Shown here: positions 11,219-22,513 of the stretch, piece by piece
How positions within the stretch are numbered: position 1 is the first letter of the stretch
Layout of the letters: every line of letters starts with the position of its first letter
Assembly (NCBI GenBank): GCA_002633005.1
Contig: NMRA01000882.1
Coordinates: forward strand, 28,579-92,578
Length of the DNA: 64,000 bases
Origin: Phoronis australis
Lineage: Eukaryota > Phoronida > Phoronidae
Reading direction: 5' to 3'
Notes under the pieces: generated by a model
Databases searched by the model: none
What the model was told of the DNA's origin: nothing
Seen by the model: only the letters and a program-made list of their open reading frames with translations
Position numbers and translations under genes: made by a program

Positions 11219-13163
11219 AATGTGTCGTGCAAAGTATGGTTCCCAACTGAATCGCATGTTCCAAAATGACATTCCACACTCCCTTGCAGACGATAAACCG
11301 ATGTCATTTCTGTGCAACGTTCGCGTATTTTAGAAATATGAACATTCAGGGACGTTTTCAGTCAAGTTGTAGTTACTACAGCCTCCACAAACACACCTTT
11401 TAATGTCTACAAAGATAGTTCTCTGCCAACTTTCCTCCAAACTCAGTTTTGCACTGGTGAAAATTACAACGACTAACTGTCTTCCAGCCACAACGTATAT
11501 GTACATGTACATGCACATCAACAATCATAGAAAAAATATGAAAATGTTTTTCTTGTTTCCTAGCCTCAGGTATAATAAAGGCTACTAAATCCCTTCAGAT
11601 GTATTAATAAAATTGTTTTTGCGACACAGGGTCTTGGTTGAAACTTATTATGGACAGTGAAATAATGAAATTTATCTTATATTGCCTGCAGAGGGTGGTG
11701 ACCATGACATTGTGCACCAATCTATACATGTACTTTGATTTAATTGTACAAAAAAGACAATAAGACCTCGACACCAGAAAGAAAAGTAAGAGCGATATTT
11801 TTACTATTCTTGTAAAGTTGTCTTACTACACATACTGATTTGCAACCCAAATTTAATTGATTGGCAACAGGGACATCAGCACTCTTTTCAAAAAAAAATT
11901 AGTCTACCAGTCTTAGACCCGATGTGAGGTGATCTGTCACCATCGAAGGAATATAAAATAGGTCAACTTCAATGAATTAAAGGTGAAAAGAGCCACGTTT
12001 CTGTTGCTAATTAGGGGCGTGGAAAATAAAGTAAAGTAGAAATGTTACTCAAAGTGTAAAACCTAAGAATGATTTGTTTCACAGAATTCCCCCCAAAAGG
12101 GATTTTTCGGATGCCGGTGTCTTTTTTAACGTTTCATCATTTATTCATATCACTTCCGATGACGCGGCATCTCTACACCTCTGCACAATTTCCAAGGAAA
12201 ACACCGGTGCATTTACTTCGTTTAGTTAGCCCAAATCTTTAATATTCTTAATCGAGGTGCAATTGCTTGCTTGCTCCTTCACCTATCAAACTTCCAGACA
12301 TCAAGGAACTGTTTCATTATCTTTGGCAATACACATAGTACTTCTTACATAAAAAGTGTGCTAATTGTACGTCACAGTGACTTTTGCCGTTTCCGTATAT
12401 GTACATTCAAATGTTTAGGCCGGTCCGCATGCACAGCAATACGTTCGTGAAAGATAAAACTTGCTCAAACATTTCAGATGTATATAGCAATTGCCATCTA
12501 TCGTAAAGTCGTTTTTTGTTACGGGATTTTAAAATTAAAGTCTAAATTTTTCCGACATTTCTGGACAGAACACAGATACATGTAGCTATTTTTCAATCCA
12601 AATGAAAGTCTGAATTATCGGATTTATTGAACTGATTTTGAATGTTTCAAATAACAATCTTCGATTTTCCAATCAAGCGTATTTTGGATGCATCAAGATA
12701 AGTTCCCTACCATTTTCCTTAGTTGCCGTTGAATTGCTCAGGCACGTTCGTGCAACTTCCAGGCTGCCGAACAACGCGTTAAAAGCACTTGTGGCTACTG
12801 CAGTTGCAGCAAATTTAGTTTTTGGCTCTTTAAGAAAACCATGAAAACATAAAATGGATAATTTTATGTCGAATCCATGTAAATGAAGAAACGGTGATAT
12901 TTTTACCGATGTTGGCCCACCTAATTCACTTGTGTATAAGTGCCGGCGAAACAACGTGGTTATGCCCTGACCAGGACATATTTAAAACACACTTTTCAAA
13001 CATGTATAAGACACACTGTGGGTAGAGGGGTATCGAAACATTGCAGGGTACATTGCTTCACCAAAGATGTCGCGGTGCTCAAACGAACGCAACCTTGTGT
13101 ATGCAGTTGGTGGTCGACCTTAGTGCTTCACATATTGTATAAAGGTTTGCGTTTTGATGTCAC

Positions 13164-13268
13164 ATGAGTGATGCAAATTGTTTCAAAACCGTGTGTTCAA
13201 GTTGTGGTCTCAACATCAGTAATGTTGACAAGCGACTTTGTACGTACGACTCAATGTACGTTCCATAG
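13164..13268 (+). pseudogene. Short CxxC-containing frame inside repeat copy B
   Basis: From ATG at 13164 the frame reads MSDANCFKTVCSSCGLNISN, then VDKRLC and on to a TAG at 13266. Four cysteines with a C-x-x-C pair suggest a former zinc-binding segment. In copy A (about 2700-2800) the corresponding sequence has one extra base and a stop, but continues LCENCC after the shared part. This would give a C-x-x-C...C-x-x-C arrangement, as in a small zinc ribbon. I read both as broken versions of one repeat-encoded protein. The family is not recognised. Confidence 0.35.
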
Positions 13269-14431
13269 TGAAAACACTGAGAATCGAGATGTGCACATGA
13301 AGAGTGGCACTCTCCTGGACTCTCGTGACATTATTACGTGACTTAGGCCGTAACTGTGCATTGACACGAAATAACAGTCTCAAAGATATTTACTGCTCAA
13401 TGAATAAAGTGCTTGATAGTTTTGAGTCGAGATTTCACCGTACTCACAACGAAAACACCCAAGGCATCAAAAATATGATGTTAGTTCTCAACTACATTGC
13501 CGAAGAAACTGATTGAATTATAATACAAAAATTAATGTAACCACTTAGACGGTTGTCAATATCTCAGGTCATTCATTTGGGGCTATAAAGTGTAACGCGA
13601 ATAAATAATTTAATAACAAACATTACTCAAAAGGCGATTGCCTGTTTCACATATTTACCAAAGGAGTTTTGTAACTTCCACCTTCTCCACAGAATACATT
13701 CATTGTAAATATGATTGGAAGTGTCATGTTCAAGAACTCAAAATCTCACAATTTGAAACCCCCAAACTGCACTTCTCACTGTATTGTTGAAGTTGCAGCA
13801 AACTCGTCAAAATCACCACGATTCATTTTCCATTTAAACATATAATAAATGTTTTGAATTATTATCATCATTTTCGAAAATAAGAAATCTTTTGTTCATT
13901 AATTTACGTTTTTGTGTTTTGTATAGTGCACACGATGTTTTTGTCGCGCTGCGTCTTGAATAATGTCGTGGTACCCGAAATAAGATTGTCCTATGAGGGG
14001 TGAACCAAACTTATTGGGTGGTTCCAGACTATAGTGTTTAGGTAATCTTTACTTTTGTGGTGAAGATCCGCAAGACCACGCATTGTGATTTAGTCTTGTC
14101 ACTTTCCAATTGTCAACCGTCGCATCAACATTTTTTAGACGAAAATTCACAACTCATACAGTGCAGTACTTGATTATGATCAAACAATTTCAATTTCTAA
14201 AAAGACATGAGATTCTACACTTTCAAATGGGCGGCGCAGCACTGAAAAAAGTGGGGGCAAAAGGGCCCCAGACCCCTGTGGTGCATCGCAAATAGACCAT
14301 GGGTGGCGCATCTTTGAAAAAGTGGGTGCTGCAGCACCCCGGCTACCCATGGTGCGGCGACCGTGAGAGATGTTGTGAATGGGAATAGCCATTGAAAAGG
14401 AATATAGGAATATTTAGATAATCAAGCAATC

Positions 14432-14979
14432 CCAATTTTAGTTAATAACCAAAAAAACAAGATTGGTTGACCCTGATGATGACATCTCTTTTGTTTGAGA
14501 ATTATTTTGTATTTCAGCATGGAAGGTTTGCACTTAACCAATTTGCCACCAGGTGAGTGTTCTACTCAAAAACACGTCCAATACATTAGGCCTATGTCTA
14601 CCTTCTAGCCTTCGTGGCATTTTATTTGAAACACAGTTGGGGCAAACATCTGACTACCCTTGTTGTAAAAACGGAAAATTTGCTATAATAATGAATTTCC
14701 AAAAGCTTTCCCAACAATCAAATTTTAAAGACACTGAACTGTTAAATTTGTTCTTTCAGAGGACACATTGGCCAAGGGTCTATAATGTTCACATCTACGT
14801 CACACACAGTTGTATTGGAAGGTGACAAACGTTTCCATTCCGGTCAACGTCATGATAACCCGTTTATTACGCAGCCCACATCTAATATTTTCCCAACAAC
14901 TTTTACCATCAGAAATATTTAGTCTTTGAATCATTGTTTCGAGGGATGTCGATAATTTTGTCATAGGGTAAATGTTTAC
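14432..14979. other. Intron between repeat copy B and the 15 kb exon cluster
   Basis: A minus-strand frame continues open from the candidate exon at 14980-15033 down to 14800. It has no recognisable content beyond the exon itself. No repeats were noted. Confidence 0.45.
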
Positions 14980-15033
14980 TTCCCGCAATAAATATTCTAG
15001 CAAACTTATGGCCTGTGTAGGAGTGTTTCCATC
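14980..15033 (-). CDS. Candidate short ankyrin-type exon
   Basis: A CTGCAG acceptor precedes DGNTPTQAISLLEYLLRE, after which GTAAAC could act as a donor. This gives an 18-codon, phase-0 exon. The opening DGNTP is the classical start of an ankyrin repeat (DGNTPLH), and LLEYLLRE resembles its second helix, but the first helix is largely missing. If the donor is not used, the frame stays open to 14800 and would end in VTFQYNCV, which could make this a terminal exon of an isoform. It lies in the order expected for the gene, after the 15573-15671 exon. Confidence 0.4.
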
Positions 15034-15572
15034 CTGCAGTAAGAGAACAAAATTTCGGTCAGCAATACACATAGCGACTCGGGTGGATCAACAGTGCGTT
15101 ACGTTTTACATGTATATCTACAGTTCAAAACTTCACTATCACCTGCTTACTTATGAAGTGGTTGACTCAACAGAGCACGACTACATGTGCACTGGACATT
15201 TAAACTCGAGCGAGATCTCTTCAATGCCGGTCTGACTTGGTGTAGTCACGTGATTGAAACGATGACTCTAAATATCACAACTCGGTGTTATGTATTACAA
15301 AAGAGAGACATTCATTTCGTGTAGTTAGCTCTATGAAAATGCAAGTAAATACCAACCCATTGTACAACTCCAGTTTTTAATTGTTTAAAGTCACGTGCAC
15401 GTCACGTCACGCGCGGTGGAGTGCAACAAGAAATGTCAACGTTAACAACAAAATCACATATTGGTTTTTAATTGATTTAAACATCGAATAATTCAGCCTA
15501 GCCACGCGTTGTACGTTCATGTTCGTTGTATAACCACTTGTTCAACCAAACGACCAGTTTGTCATTAATTAC

Positions 15573-15671
15573 CTGATAACGGAAATTCACGTTGGCCCCG
15601 TGTTGGATGAGACACTGTACGACGGCTGTATGACCCTCCTCTGCTGCCTTGCGCAGCGGTGTAAAGTCAAT
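15573..15671 (-). CDS. Ankyrin-repeat gene, one-repeat exon
   Basis: Acceptor ATGTAG, 99 bases reading IDFTPLRKAAEEGHTAVVQC and LIQHGANVNFRYQ, then donor GTAAT on the minus strand. It has the ankyrin hallmarks TPL, AA-x-x-GH, VVQCLI and GANVN. The usual His after TPL is Arg, a mild departure. Phase 0 at both ends, like the other repeat exons. It is the tandem sister of 15993-16091, though the two proteins have diverged much more than their flanking introns would suggest. Confidence 0.85.
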
Positions 15672-15992
15672 CTACATGTATGTAATATATAATGGAGATG
15701 TGTGAATGGACGGGGGAATGTGAACTTGCAAAGTGACATAAATGAATCATTACTGACCCCTCTAAGACGCTATAATACTTGTAATGATGTCTTAGTTTTA
15801 GAACAAACAACACAGCGTGTTCAGTGTTTCCAGTCTTTGAATGCACAAGCATGTAAAGCAGACGATATTTAATTTGACATTGTTTAGCGACATTAAATTG
15901 TGAATAATATAAACAAAATGTTACTTTATAGTTTCAATATTCTTTTATTTAAGCAACTAGTTCAACCAAACAACCTGCGTGTCACTACTTAC

Positions 15993-16091
15993 CTCATCAC
16001 GTACATCTACACTGGCCTTGTTGTCCAATAATACCTCCACTGTCTGTGTATGACCACCCTGTGCTGCCATGGACAGCGGTGTCTCGCCATC
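15993..16091 (-). CDS. Ankyrin-repeat gene, one-repeat exon
   Basis: Acceptor ACATAG, then DGETPLSMAAQGGHTQTVEV and LLDNKASVDVRDE, then donor GTAAG on the minus strand. A complete 33-residue ankyrin repeat with TPL, AA-x-x-GH and a VEVLL second helix; the loop glycine is replaced (NKAS where NGAN-like is usual). Exon phase 0. It precedes 15573-15671 in the transcript and shares the flanking intron sequence with it. Confidence 0.85.
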
Positions 16092-16628
16092 CTATGTAAT
16101 ATATAATGGAGATGTGTGAATGGACAATCAACGTTTAGAGGTAATTAACATACACGGGGGAATTTGAACTTGTAAAGTGACATAAATAAAACATTACGGA
16201 CTCCTCTAAGACACTACAATACTTGTAATGAATTGTTACAGGTGATTTTAAAACGTTGCACTAACAACAGAACATGCTGTGGACGTCAATGCAAGAAATT
16301 ACTCAGCGCCTCCATAACTTCTCAGCGAAACCTCTATGTTGTGTTTATAAACATCTTTACTGGCTTCTTTTTTATTATAAAGTTGTTGAATGGACAAAAT
16401 GAATCACGGTGAAGCTGACAAATACGTTGTCGACGAGATACAAACCTCATTGCTTCTTAAGACACAAACACTGGGTACAGATTGAGAAATACATGTGGAA
16501 ATCACGAGCAATAAAATGGGTCTTTACACAGCATATTTTGTTAAACTTCTGATAGCTTACAACTTTTGTAACAAAGATAATTCTGTCTTACATGTATTTT
16601 TTAAATCTTCCCAAATAGTTTCTATTAC

Positions 16629-16727
16629 CCGATTTCGCACGTCTACATGGGCACCATACTCCAGCAGCAGGCTCACCACCTCCGTTTTGCCCCGCTTTGC
16701 TGCCTCGTGTAGTGCTGTCTGGAGGTC
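16629..16727 (-). CDS. Ankyrin-repeat gene, first recognised one-repeat exon
   Basis: Acceptor CTGCAG, then DLQTALHEAAKRGKTEVVSL and LLEYGAHVDVRNR, then donor GTAAT on the minus strand. The match to the ankyrin consensus is strong: TALHEAA, GKTEVVSLLLEYGA, VD. In the transcript it would follow exon 2 (22514-22609), whose end VDQPLDEF leads naturally into the first repeat. Phase 0 at both borders agrees with that junction. No further repeat exon was found between 16.7 and 22.5 kb, so I place it as repeat 1 of the protein. Confidence 0.88.
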
Positions 16728-18214
16728 CTGCAGAAACAATGAACAAGTTACAACAAGCTTCTCAATAATTAATTTTGCCGTGAATCTTAATTGCTCATCA
16801 CGGAAACGTTGAAATAACACATTTGCACATGAACTTTCCAAATCTACTCTTTGATTGCCGAGTAATATATCACTCTCGGGTGGGATGGATCACCTTTTTA
16901 TGAAGAAGGTTGCGTTGCCCTTGTACTTTGTTTGCTAGTGTCAATAGTGCAACCAGTAATTCTCTGAGCAAATACGCGATATGTTTATTAAAAATATTGA
17001 CACTTTTATCAAAGTCCTTTAGACTGGTTGTACCTAAGACGGGCTATCGCTCTCATTCAACGTGCCGTTTATATTCACAGTTAAATATCATACATGTAGT
17101 TAAGAGACCAATTTCAGAAAAGAAAACAATTGAATTCGTTTTTATTTCTTAACTAGCTAAATGGGAGGAAATTTAAATATCTGGAAACTCATTTTGACAC
17201 AAAATATGATGTAAGAGGCAACAACGTTGAAGCCAAGTGTACCAAAGCTGCGACTATATACATAGCTAAAAATTTTGTAGCCATCCGGTTCGTACTCGTT
17301 AGCAGATCTATTCAAAACCAATCCTTGTCATCCTTCTTGTGAAGATTTCTGTACAGAAAATCAACTAATCATGCAGTTCCAATTTCGACGCAAATCCAAG
17401 CTCACGTAGGCTTCTAAAACTTGAAACGACGAGGCAGTGGTCTGGACAGGCGAAGCGTTGCGTTTGAAAAGAGCTTTGCCAGCCAGTTTTCACGTGTACA
17501 CGCGATAAATTGATACATTTGCCTGTTCTTGAATATATTTCAGGGGGCATTTCCTCATCACAAGCCACCAATTAAAGACACCATATCCAATCTTAAAAAA
17601 GTGGCTGCAATTCGAATTTGTTGACATTCGTTTGACTCCTTTTACGCGCAGGTGTTTAAAATGGTGAGTTTCGACATTGATTCCAGTTTTATTCTGTAAC
17701 AGAAAGTTAGAGACGATTTACCTCATTCAACATTTCGTTTTACATGGATGGTAAAGAGGCCACATTCTCATTCTACTTACATGTAACAGCAACGTTGTAT
17801 GAATGTTTAAAAGCAAAATCTCGAATTCGTTCCATGCCTCAGAAGAAGCGACACGCATGACGGGGTCACGTGACGTTTCGAGGCTGACATCAAGGAGTGT
17901 ACGAGAGTTCACTCCGCTTTTTTACCATTCGCCGCAATGGTTACTGGTCGAAACACTAGCGCTCCAAGCGGCGAATAATCAACACTTAGTTTGGCGCGCA
18001 GTCCGAACAATGTAAACGCTCAAAAATTCATACTTTAATGACATTCAACGAGCAATAAAATTACTGTGATTGAAAATGGTTAGAATACATAAACTAACAT
18101 CCACTTACAATAGAATGAGAAAGAAAATGTGTATTTTATTCAATATTAAAATTCATCATGGTTTTGTTTCATGTTTGAGTTCTTAACACGGCAATTATCG
18201 TTCCTTATAGCAGT
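16728..18214. other. Intron 2 of the ankyrin gene, left part; nothing recognised
   Basis: Open frames at 17365-17571 (minus) and 17803-18015 (plus) have no family resemblance and no compelling splice context. Confidence 0.45.
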
Positions 18215-18475
18215 TCATACCTCCACGGACTGCATAATTTGAATGATTGCCCCTGGGGGTTTAGAGGGGAATTCCCCCCAGGTGCCAGCTAAGGGGGTAC
18301 CTGGCAAAAACCGGCAGGTAGGCACCAAATGGGGGGTTGACCCCTCCCAGGGGGTGTTACATGGGAGGAGTGCTAAACGGGTAAAAACCAATGGGTAAGT
18401 ATACCACATGGGTGTGGAGCCCCTCCCATCGTCACACATTTTGGTTGCTCCCCTGACCCGGCCATTGACAAACAT
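18215..18475. repeat. GC-rich inserted block with poly-G/poly-C hairpins
   Basis: Within AT-rich intron DNA this stretch abruptly becomes GC-rich. It holds several self-complementary runs, such as CCCCTGGGGG, GGGGAATTCCCCCC, GGTACCTGGC and GGGGGTTGACCCCTCCCAGG. The composition break and the internal palindromes suggest an inserted short repeat element. No second copy is visible in this window, so the call rests on composition and structure. Confidence 0.4.
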
Positions 18476-19230
18476 GTTGCTCCCAGCTCACTGCCGGTTT
18501 CATCTCCACCCAACAATATCGCATGTGTTCTCTATTCAATGCATGAGTCTACTGGCAATGCAGACAATTGTTTTGTGCAGTGGGTGTTACACAAGTGAGA
18601 AGAAGAAAGCAAGGCAATTCATCACTACCACAAAATCGTAATGCAATTTTAGAACATTCCATTATTTCTTAGACATTCCAGTATAGGGCTCAATCCCACT
18701 CTCCCAATCACCAACAGTTACAAGTCACTTGCTAATCTGTAGAATAGCTCACAACTTACAAAATGAAGTAACATTGAGTATATCATCACCCATAACTAGT
18801 CAAAGTTCAAAATATCATGACAAAAATTTAAGAGGTACTAAACAGCAATCAAAATATTCACTACCCACATAACTTCATACAAAATTGAATTAAAAAGACT
18901 TGGATGATAAAACCAAAATTTTATTTTATATGCCCACTGTTCCTATTAGTAAATATTTCAGGTAAGTTAAAGCCAGACCACAATATCATATCTGATACCT
19001 AGCCTTAAATTAATCACAATCTCCAAAAACATACAAAACAGGCAACACATACAGCAACCAATACAACAAGAAAATCTGACCAACCTTGTCACTTTCTATT
19101 AATTCACTAGCAAACAACAACACTTTTCGCCAAAGAAATGCGTTCTAAATAAAGCTGAAAACTAATTTACTCACAGAGGTCTTTGTCATCGAGAATGATA
19201 CGGATAGCTTGGGTTTAACAAAATTTCCGC
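18476..19230. other. Intron; nothing recognised
   Basis: AT-rich sequence downstream (minus-strand sense) of the THAP pseudogene stop codon. It may hold that pseudogene's 3' untranslated region; no clear polyadenylation context was fixed. Confidence 0.4.
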
Positions 19231-20447
19231 CTACCACTCAGACTCTGAATGATCCATCAGTTTCACTTTGGCTCTCTCAAAATCACAGGCTAACCATTCA
19301 TAAAATGTTTCAATCTGATCAACCTTAGTAAAATACGAAAACCAGATTTTGCGGACTAATTGTCCTTTCTACACGTGATGTTCCAGTACTTGCTTTGTGA
19401 GACGATAATCAGAAATGCAAAAAAGCCTATTCCAGAGCTGTAATATAATTTCTGGAGAGCTTTTTGACCCTGACATCTTCATTGTTGGTGGATTGGGGAC
19501 ATCAAATATTGTTTGGGCACTGCAGTCAATACCAGCTTGTTCTTCATTCATGAACGTGGACTCTTCGAAGTGATGAGAACATAACTTGCGGTTCTTGGAC
19601 AAATAGGCTGCATCTCTATTCATAAGGTCAGCTCCCAGCGCTTGCACCTGAACAGAAATCAAAGACTGAGAGACTCAGGAACAAAGCTCATACTCACTAT
19701 GTTCACAGAAGACTGGTAGCCTACACTGAAGTACACTGCACTACAGAATTCCTGTCGCACTATGATTGTGATAGAGACAAATGCGTTTTGGTGTCAACTG
19801 AAAAAACTCGGACTCAAATGTTGATCCACGGATATTTTAACAGGGCCGCGCCCCCGCATCATTGACACATAGAATTAAGTTTTCAATGACGCACTGCTTA
19901 ACTTAATTGGTCCAACTGGCACATTAAAACTATGTTCGGATTTTTCACCTTTTCACCGAGAACCACAGATTCGCTAACTTGACTCATGACAGACTTAGTG
20001 GCCCTGTGGCTGTGATTGTGCCATGGCTGTCATGTCACCAGTCATATTACTCATGGCCATCATGGGCATGGGTATGTTTTCCTAAAATTGTCCCTGCTAT
20101 CGTACGGGTGACATTTGAATTTGGAATTGATGGACTGCAAGTATTCAAAAAGCTGACGATCACATCGTACGTTCATCATAGTCCATCCGCCGGCAGCCCG
20201 GTTGTACAGTAGGCATAGCCTACACTGCAGACAACAGAACAGTGTCAGCGGCAACGGGACTGTGATCGACTTGTCTAGACACAACCGTGAACAGAACACA
20301 AAAATTGAAAGCCAATGTATCATTTTATTGAATAACAGATAACCCTTACCTTTCGGGATCCTTAGGAAACCTAAAAAATGACACGTCTGGAGTTTTCGTG
20401 GATGAATTCATGAAATTTATCGCACTGCAAAATGCGTCCTTCCCCAT
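19231..20447 (-). pseudogene. Two-exon THAP-domain pseudogene in intron 2
   Basis: Exon 1 (20447 to 20350) reads MGKDAFCSAINFMNSSTKTP, then DVSFFRFPKDPE and a GTAAGG donor. Exon 2 starts after TTCAG at 19647. Spliced, the junction reads DPERCKRW, the usual THAP sequence. About 15-20 bases then appear to be missing and the frame shifts. In the new frame it continues ADLMNRDAAYLSKNRKLCSH, HFEESTF and IFDVPNPP, which cover the C-x-x-H-F and C-terminal parts of the DNA-binding domain. Further faults are the second zinc cysteine changed to Phe (CSAINF), AVPT changed to SAQT, and an in-frame TAG at 19371-19369. Beyond that TAG the frame stays coding-like (KIWFSYFTKVDQIETFYEWL) to a TAG at 19233-19231. 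THAP genes are often transposon-derived. It is nested in the ankyrin gene on the same strand. Confidence 0.75.
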
Positions 20448-21738
20448 TGTTTTGGCGCTTCCTGGTTGAGAGTTGCTTGTTCACCACTTGGCGGCGCTAG
20501 TAGTAGCGGTAACAGCGATCTCGCAAGTGAACTCTCCTATACTACTACACTCCTTGCTGACATATACATGTAGATATAAAGCACATATTCCGTGATAAAG
20601 GAGCAAACTCAAATCACGCGATAATGGAACCCACACGGAATGGGTATTACATTGAAGTTTTAAATTACGAAAAACTAACGACTGACAACGTAATCAGCAT
20701 AAGAAACATTTTTTAAAATTTTCACTGAATTTTTTACTGACTATTTCATCTTAAGAAATTGAACACAGATTGAAGATACAATTTCTGCCACATCATCGAT
20801 AACATTATATGCAGTCAGGTTCAACACGTCATTTGGTTAGGAAAACTTTTCGCGGAATTGTTTTCCGACAAGATATTTTCAATCGTTCGAGTGGCAAAAT
20901 TTAGAGGAAAACAGCTGGAGGGTGTTTTCACTCATAGTTATCTATGTTTGCTTCTTTAACGAGGATGATGACAGTCATATGGCAGGTTATCATTAGAAGA
21001 GTCGTGAGTAATCTTTAATGAATATATTCTTCCATTTGACAATAGTTACTGGAAAGTACGTGACGGATAAAGAGCACTATTCCAGCTTTCACGTCGTGAA
21101 CTACACTTGTAACTACTTCGTTAAACTCCTGAAATGGTATGTCATTGAACAGTAGACCTTCATGTACAGGTACATATTTTGCTTTTTTATATTTTTATCT
21201 ATTTGGAAATATGTCATTTGAACCTCACCGTTAAGCGCGTGGATCAAAATTCAAATCCTTATCAACCTATTGCGACTTGTTTCGGGACATTTGAGATATG
21301 TCTTATAAGAGGAATTTATTCCGAAAAGATTGAGGTCAGCATAAATGTAAACTCTGAAAAGTTCACACACAGTTTTCAGATTTTTTCCCGCTTTTGCTGC
21401 AATGGATCTGCCTACATCGGTCGAATTGTAATTGTTTTAAACATCACTGGTCGTGTGCGTTATTTGTTGTTGCGGACCCTAGAGGCTGTCGACGACATGA
21501 AGGGCAAAATTAAAAGCATTCCATGCCATATTGATAAAAACAAACTTTTAATGATTGGTTTTCCTGACTAGGCGAATGGCGACAACATTGTAATCATTGA
21601 TTATCTTAACTTGCCTTTTTTCCAATCGTATAATAAATTTAATACGTATTACTCCGTCATGATTTCAACATATGAGTGTTTTGTAATATATTAAAGTGGA
21701 CTACAAACAAGTATATTCGTAATATATTTATAATTTGC
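20448..21738. other. Intron 2, middle; unsupported open frame 21179-21571
   Basis: The plus-strand frame at 21179-21571 is 130 codons but lacks an early ATG and has no recognised motif. Its second half (after a possible acceptor TTTTCAG near 21380) reads more protein-like, ending LEAVDDMKGKIKSIPCHIDK and a short tail. I could not support a gene. The 200 bases left of the pseudogene start codon hold its former promoter region. Confidence 0.35.
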
Positions 21739-22008
21739 TTAGCTAATGTACACATTATCACCGTCTCCATCGTTTCTACGATAATTTCTGTTAATTTGTT
21801 GCTCAAAAATAATTTTAATTCGAATTTGGGGTTCTAATTTGATCGAATGTACTTGTCTAAACTCATGGAAAAAATGGTTTACCATGTTCAATATAATATT
21901 TTTCATGGTGCTTAACAGTCTGGGGGTATGACAAAAATCTTTGGTAACGGTAGGATCAGTTTTACTACATACAACATGTGTACAACCAAACAAAGCGAAC
22001 ATAAACAT
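21739..22008 (-). CDS. Candidate small secreted protein (89 residues)
   Basis: From ATG at 22008 the minus-strand frame is 89 codons. The first fifteen residues, MFMFALFGCTHVVCS, form a short hydrophobic segment ending in a plausible signal-peptidase site. The mature part has one further cysteine, a hydrophobic and amphipathic middle (IILNMVNHFFHEFRQV), and an acidic-basic tail RNYRRNDGDGDNVYIS. No family is recognised. It lies inside intron 2 of the ankyrin gene on the same strand. Against it: the DNA is AT-rich like its surroundings, and no splice or promoter evidence exists. It could be a chance frame. Confidence 0.28.
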   Translation of the reverse strand: MFMFALFGCTHVVCSKTDPTVTKDFCHTPRLLSTMKNIILNMVNHFFHEFRQVHSIKLEPQIRIKIIFEQQINRNYRRNDGDGDNVYIS

Positions 22009-22513
22009 CTTAAACACTAGCCTCACAACAAAACTGTGTCAGTATTACAATTCAGGGCTAGGCGACTGCTACTTGGACCCGTCGCTAATATAAATAAAAA
22101 AATGGCTTATTTAATGACAAAACACCGCGAGAAATAATCAATAATAGCATCGATCAATAAAACGATAACAAATACTGTAATGTAAAGCATTTGTTTGAAT
22201 GAAAACCATCCTTTTGTTAGTGCCACCTCACCTCAAGATACAGGTGTGAAGACTATTGCATGCACGTGGAAGCCAACAACAAACAACTGTTGGAATCTGA
22301 AACTTTGGCTGCAGCCAATGGACCACGAAATGATGTAATCGACTCATCTTCTTACATGCATAAATGTTTAACATGTTAGATTGATGGCATATATAACAAA
22401 TACAATATTAAACAAAGATAGTGGCTTTCAACCTTTAACGCAACAACTGTATAAACACGATGTTTTCAGGGTTACATTGTAGGTTGAGATCAGCAGATTG
22501 GTCATGTACTTAC

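Larger units (their letters stand above)
10476..14431 (+). repeat. Dispersed ~4-kb repeat, copy B (complete right part)
   Basis: Direct copy of 1-3993, offset by 10475 bases at the left end, with scattered substitutions and small indels. With the subterminal array on its left (from 9652) the element is about 4.8 kb. Beside the 130-codon frame it has a frame starting at 13164 with a CSSCG motif, and an open C-terminal stretch at 13304-13516 ending HRTHNENTQGIKNMMLVLNY, IAEETD, stop. Copy A has the matching amino acids interrupted by frameshifts. Coding remnants are thus spread along the whole repeat. Its transposition mechanism is not evident. Confidence 0.85.
15541..16330 (-). repeat. Tandem duplication of an ankyrin exon with its introns (~420 bp period)
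   Basis: Two units start with TTCAACCAAACGACC (15541) and TTCAACCAAACAACC (15961). Each holds a minus-strand ankyrin exon at the same offset, then ATGTAATATATAATGGAGAT, TGTGAATGGAC, and later CTCTAAGAC followed by a run ending TACTTGTAATGA. The second unit carries a short insertion. Similarity extends through intron DNA, showing duplication of a genomic block rather than convergence of the repeats. Confidence 0.8.
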
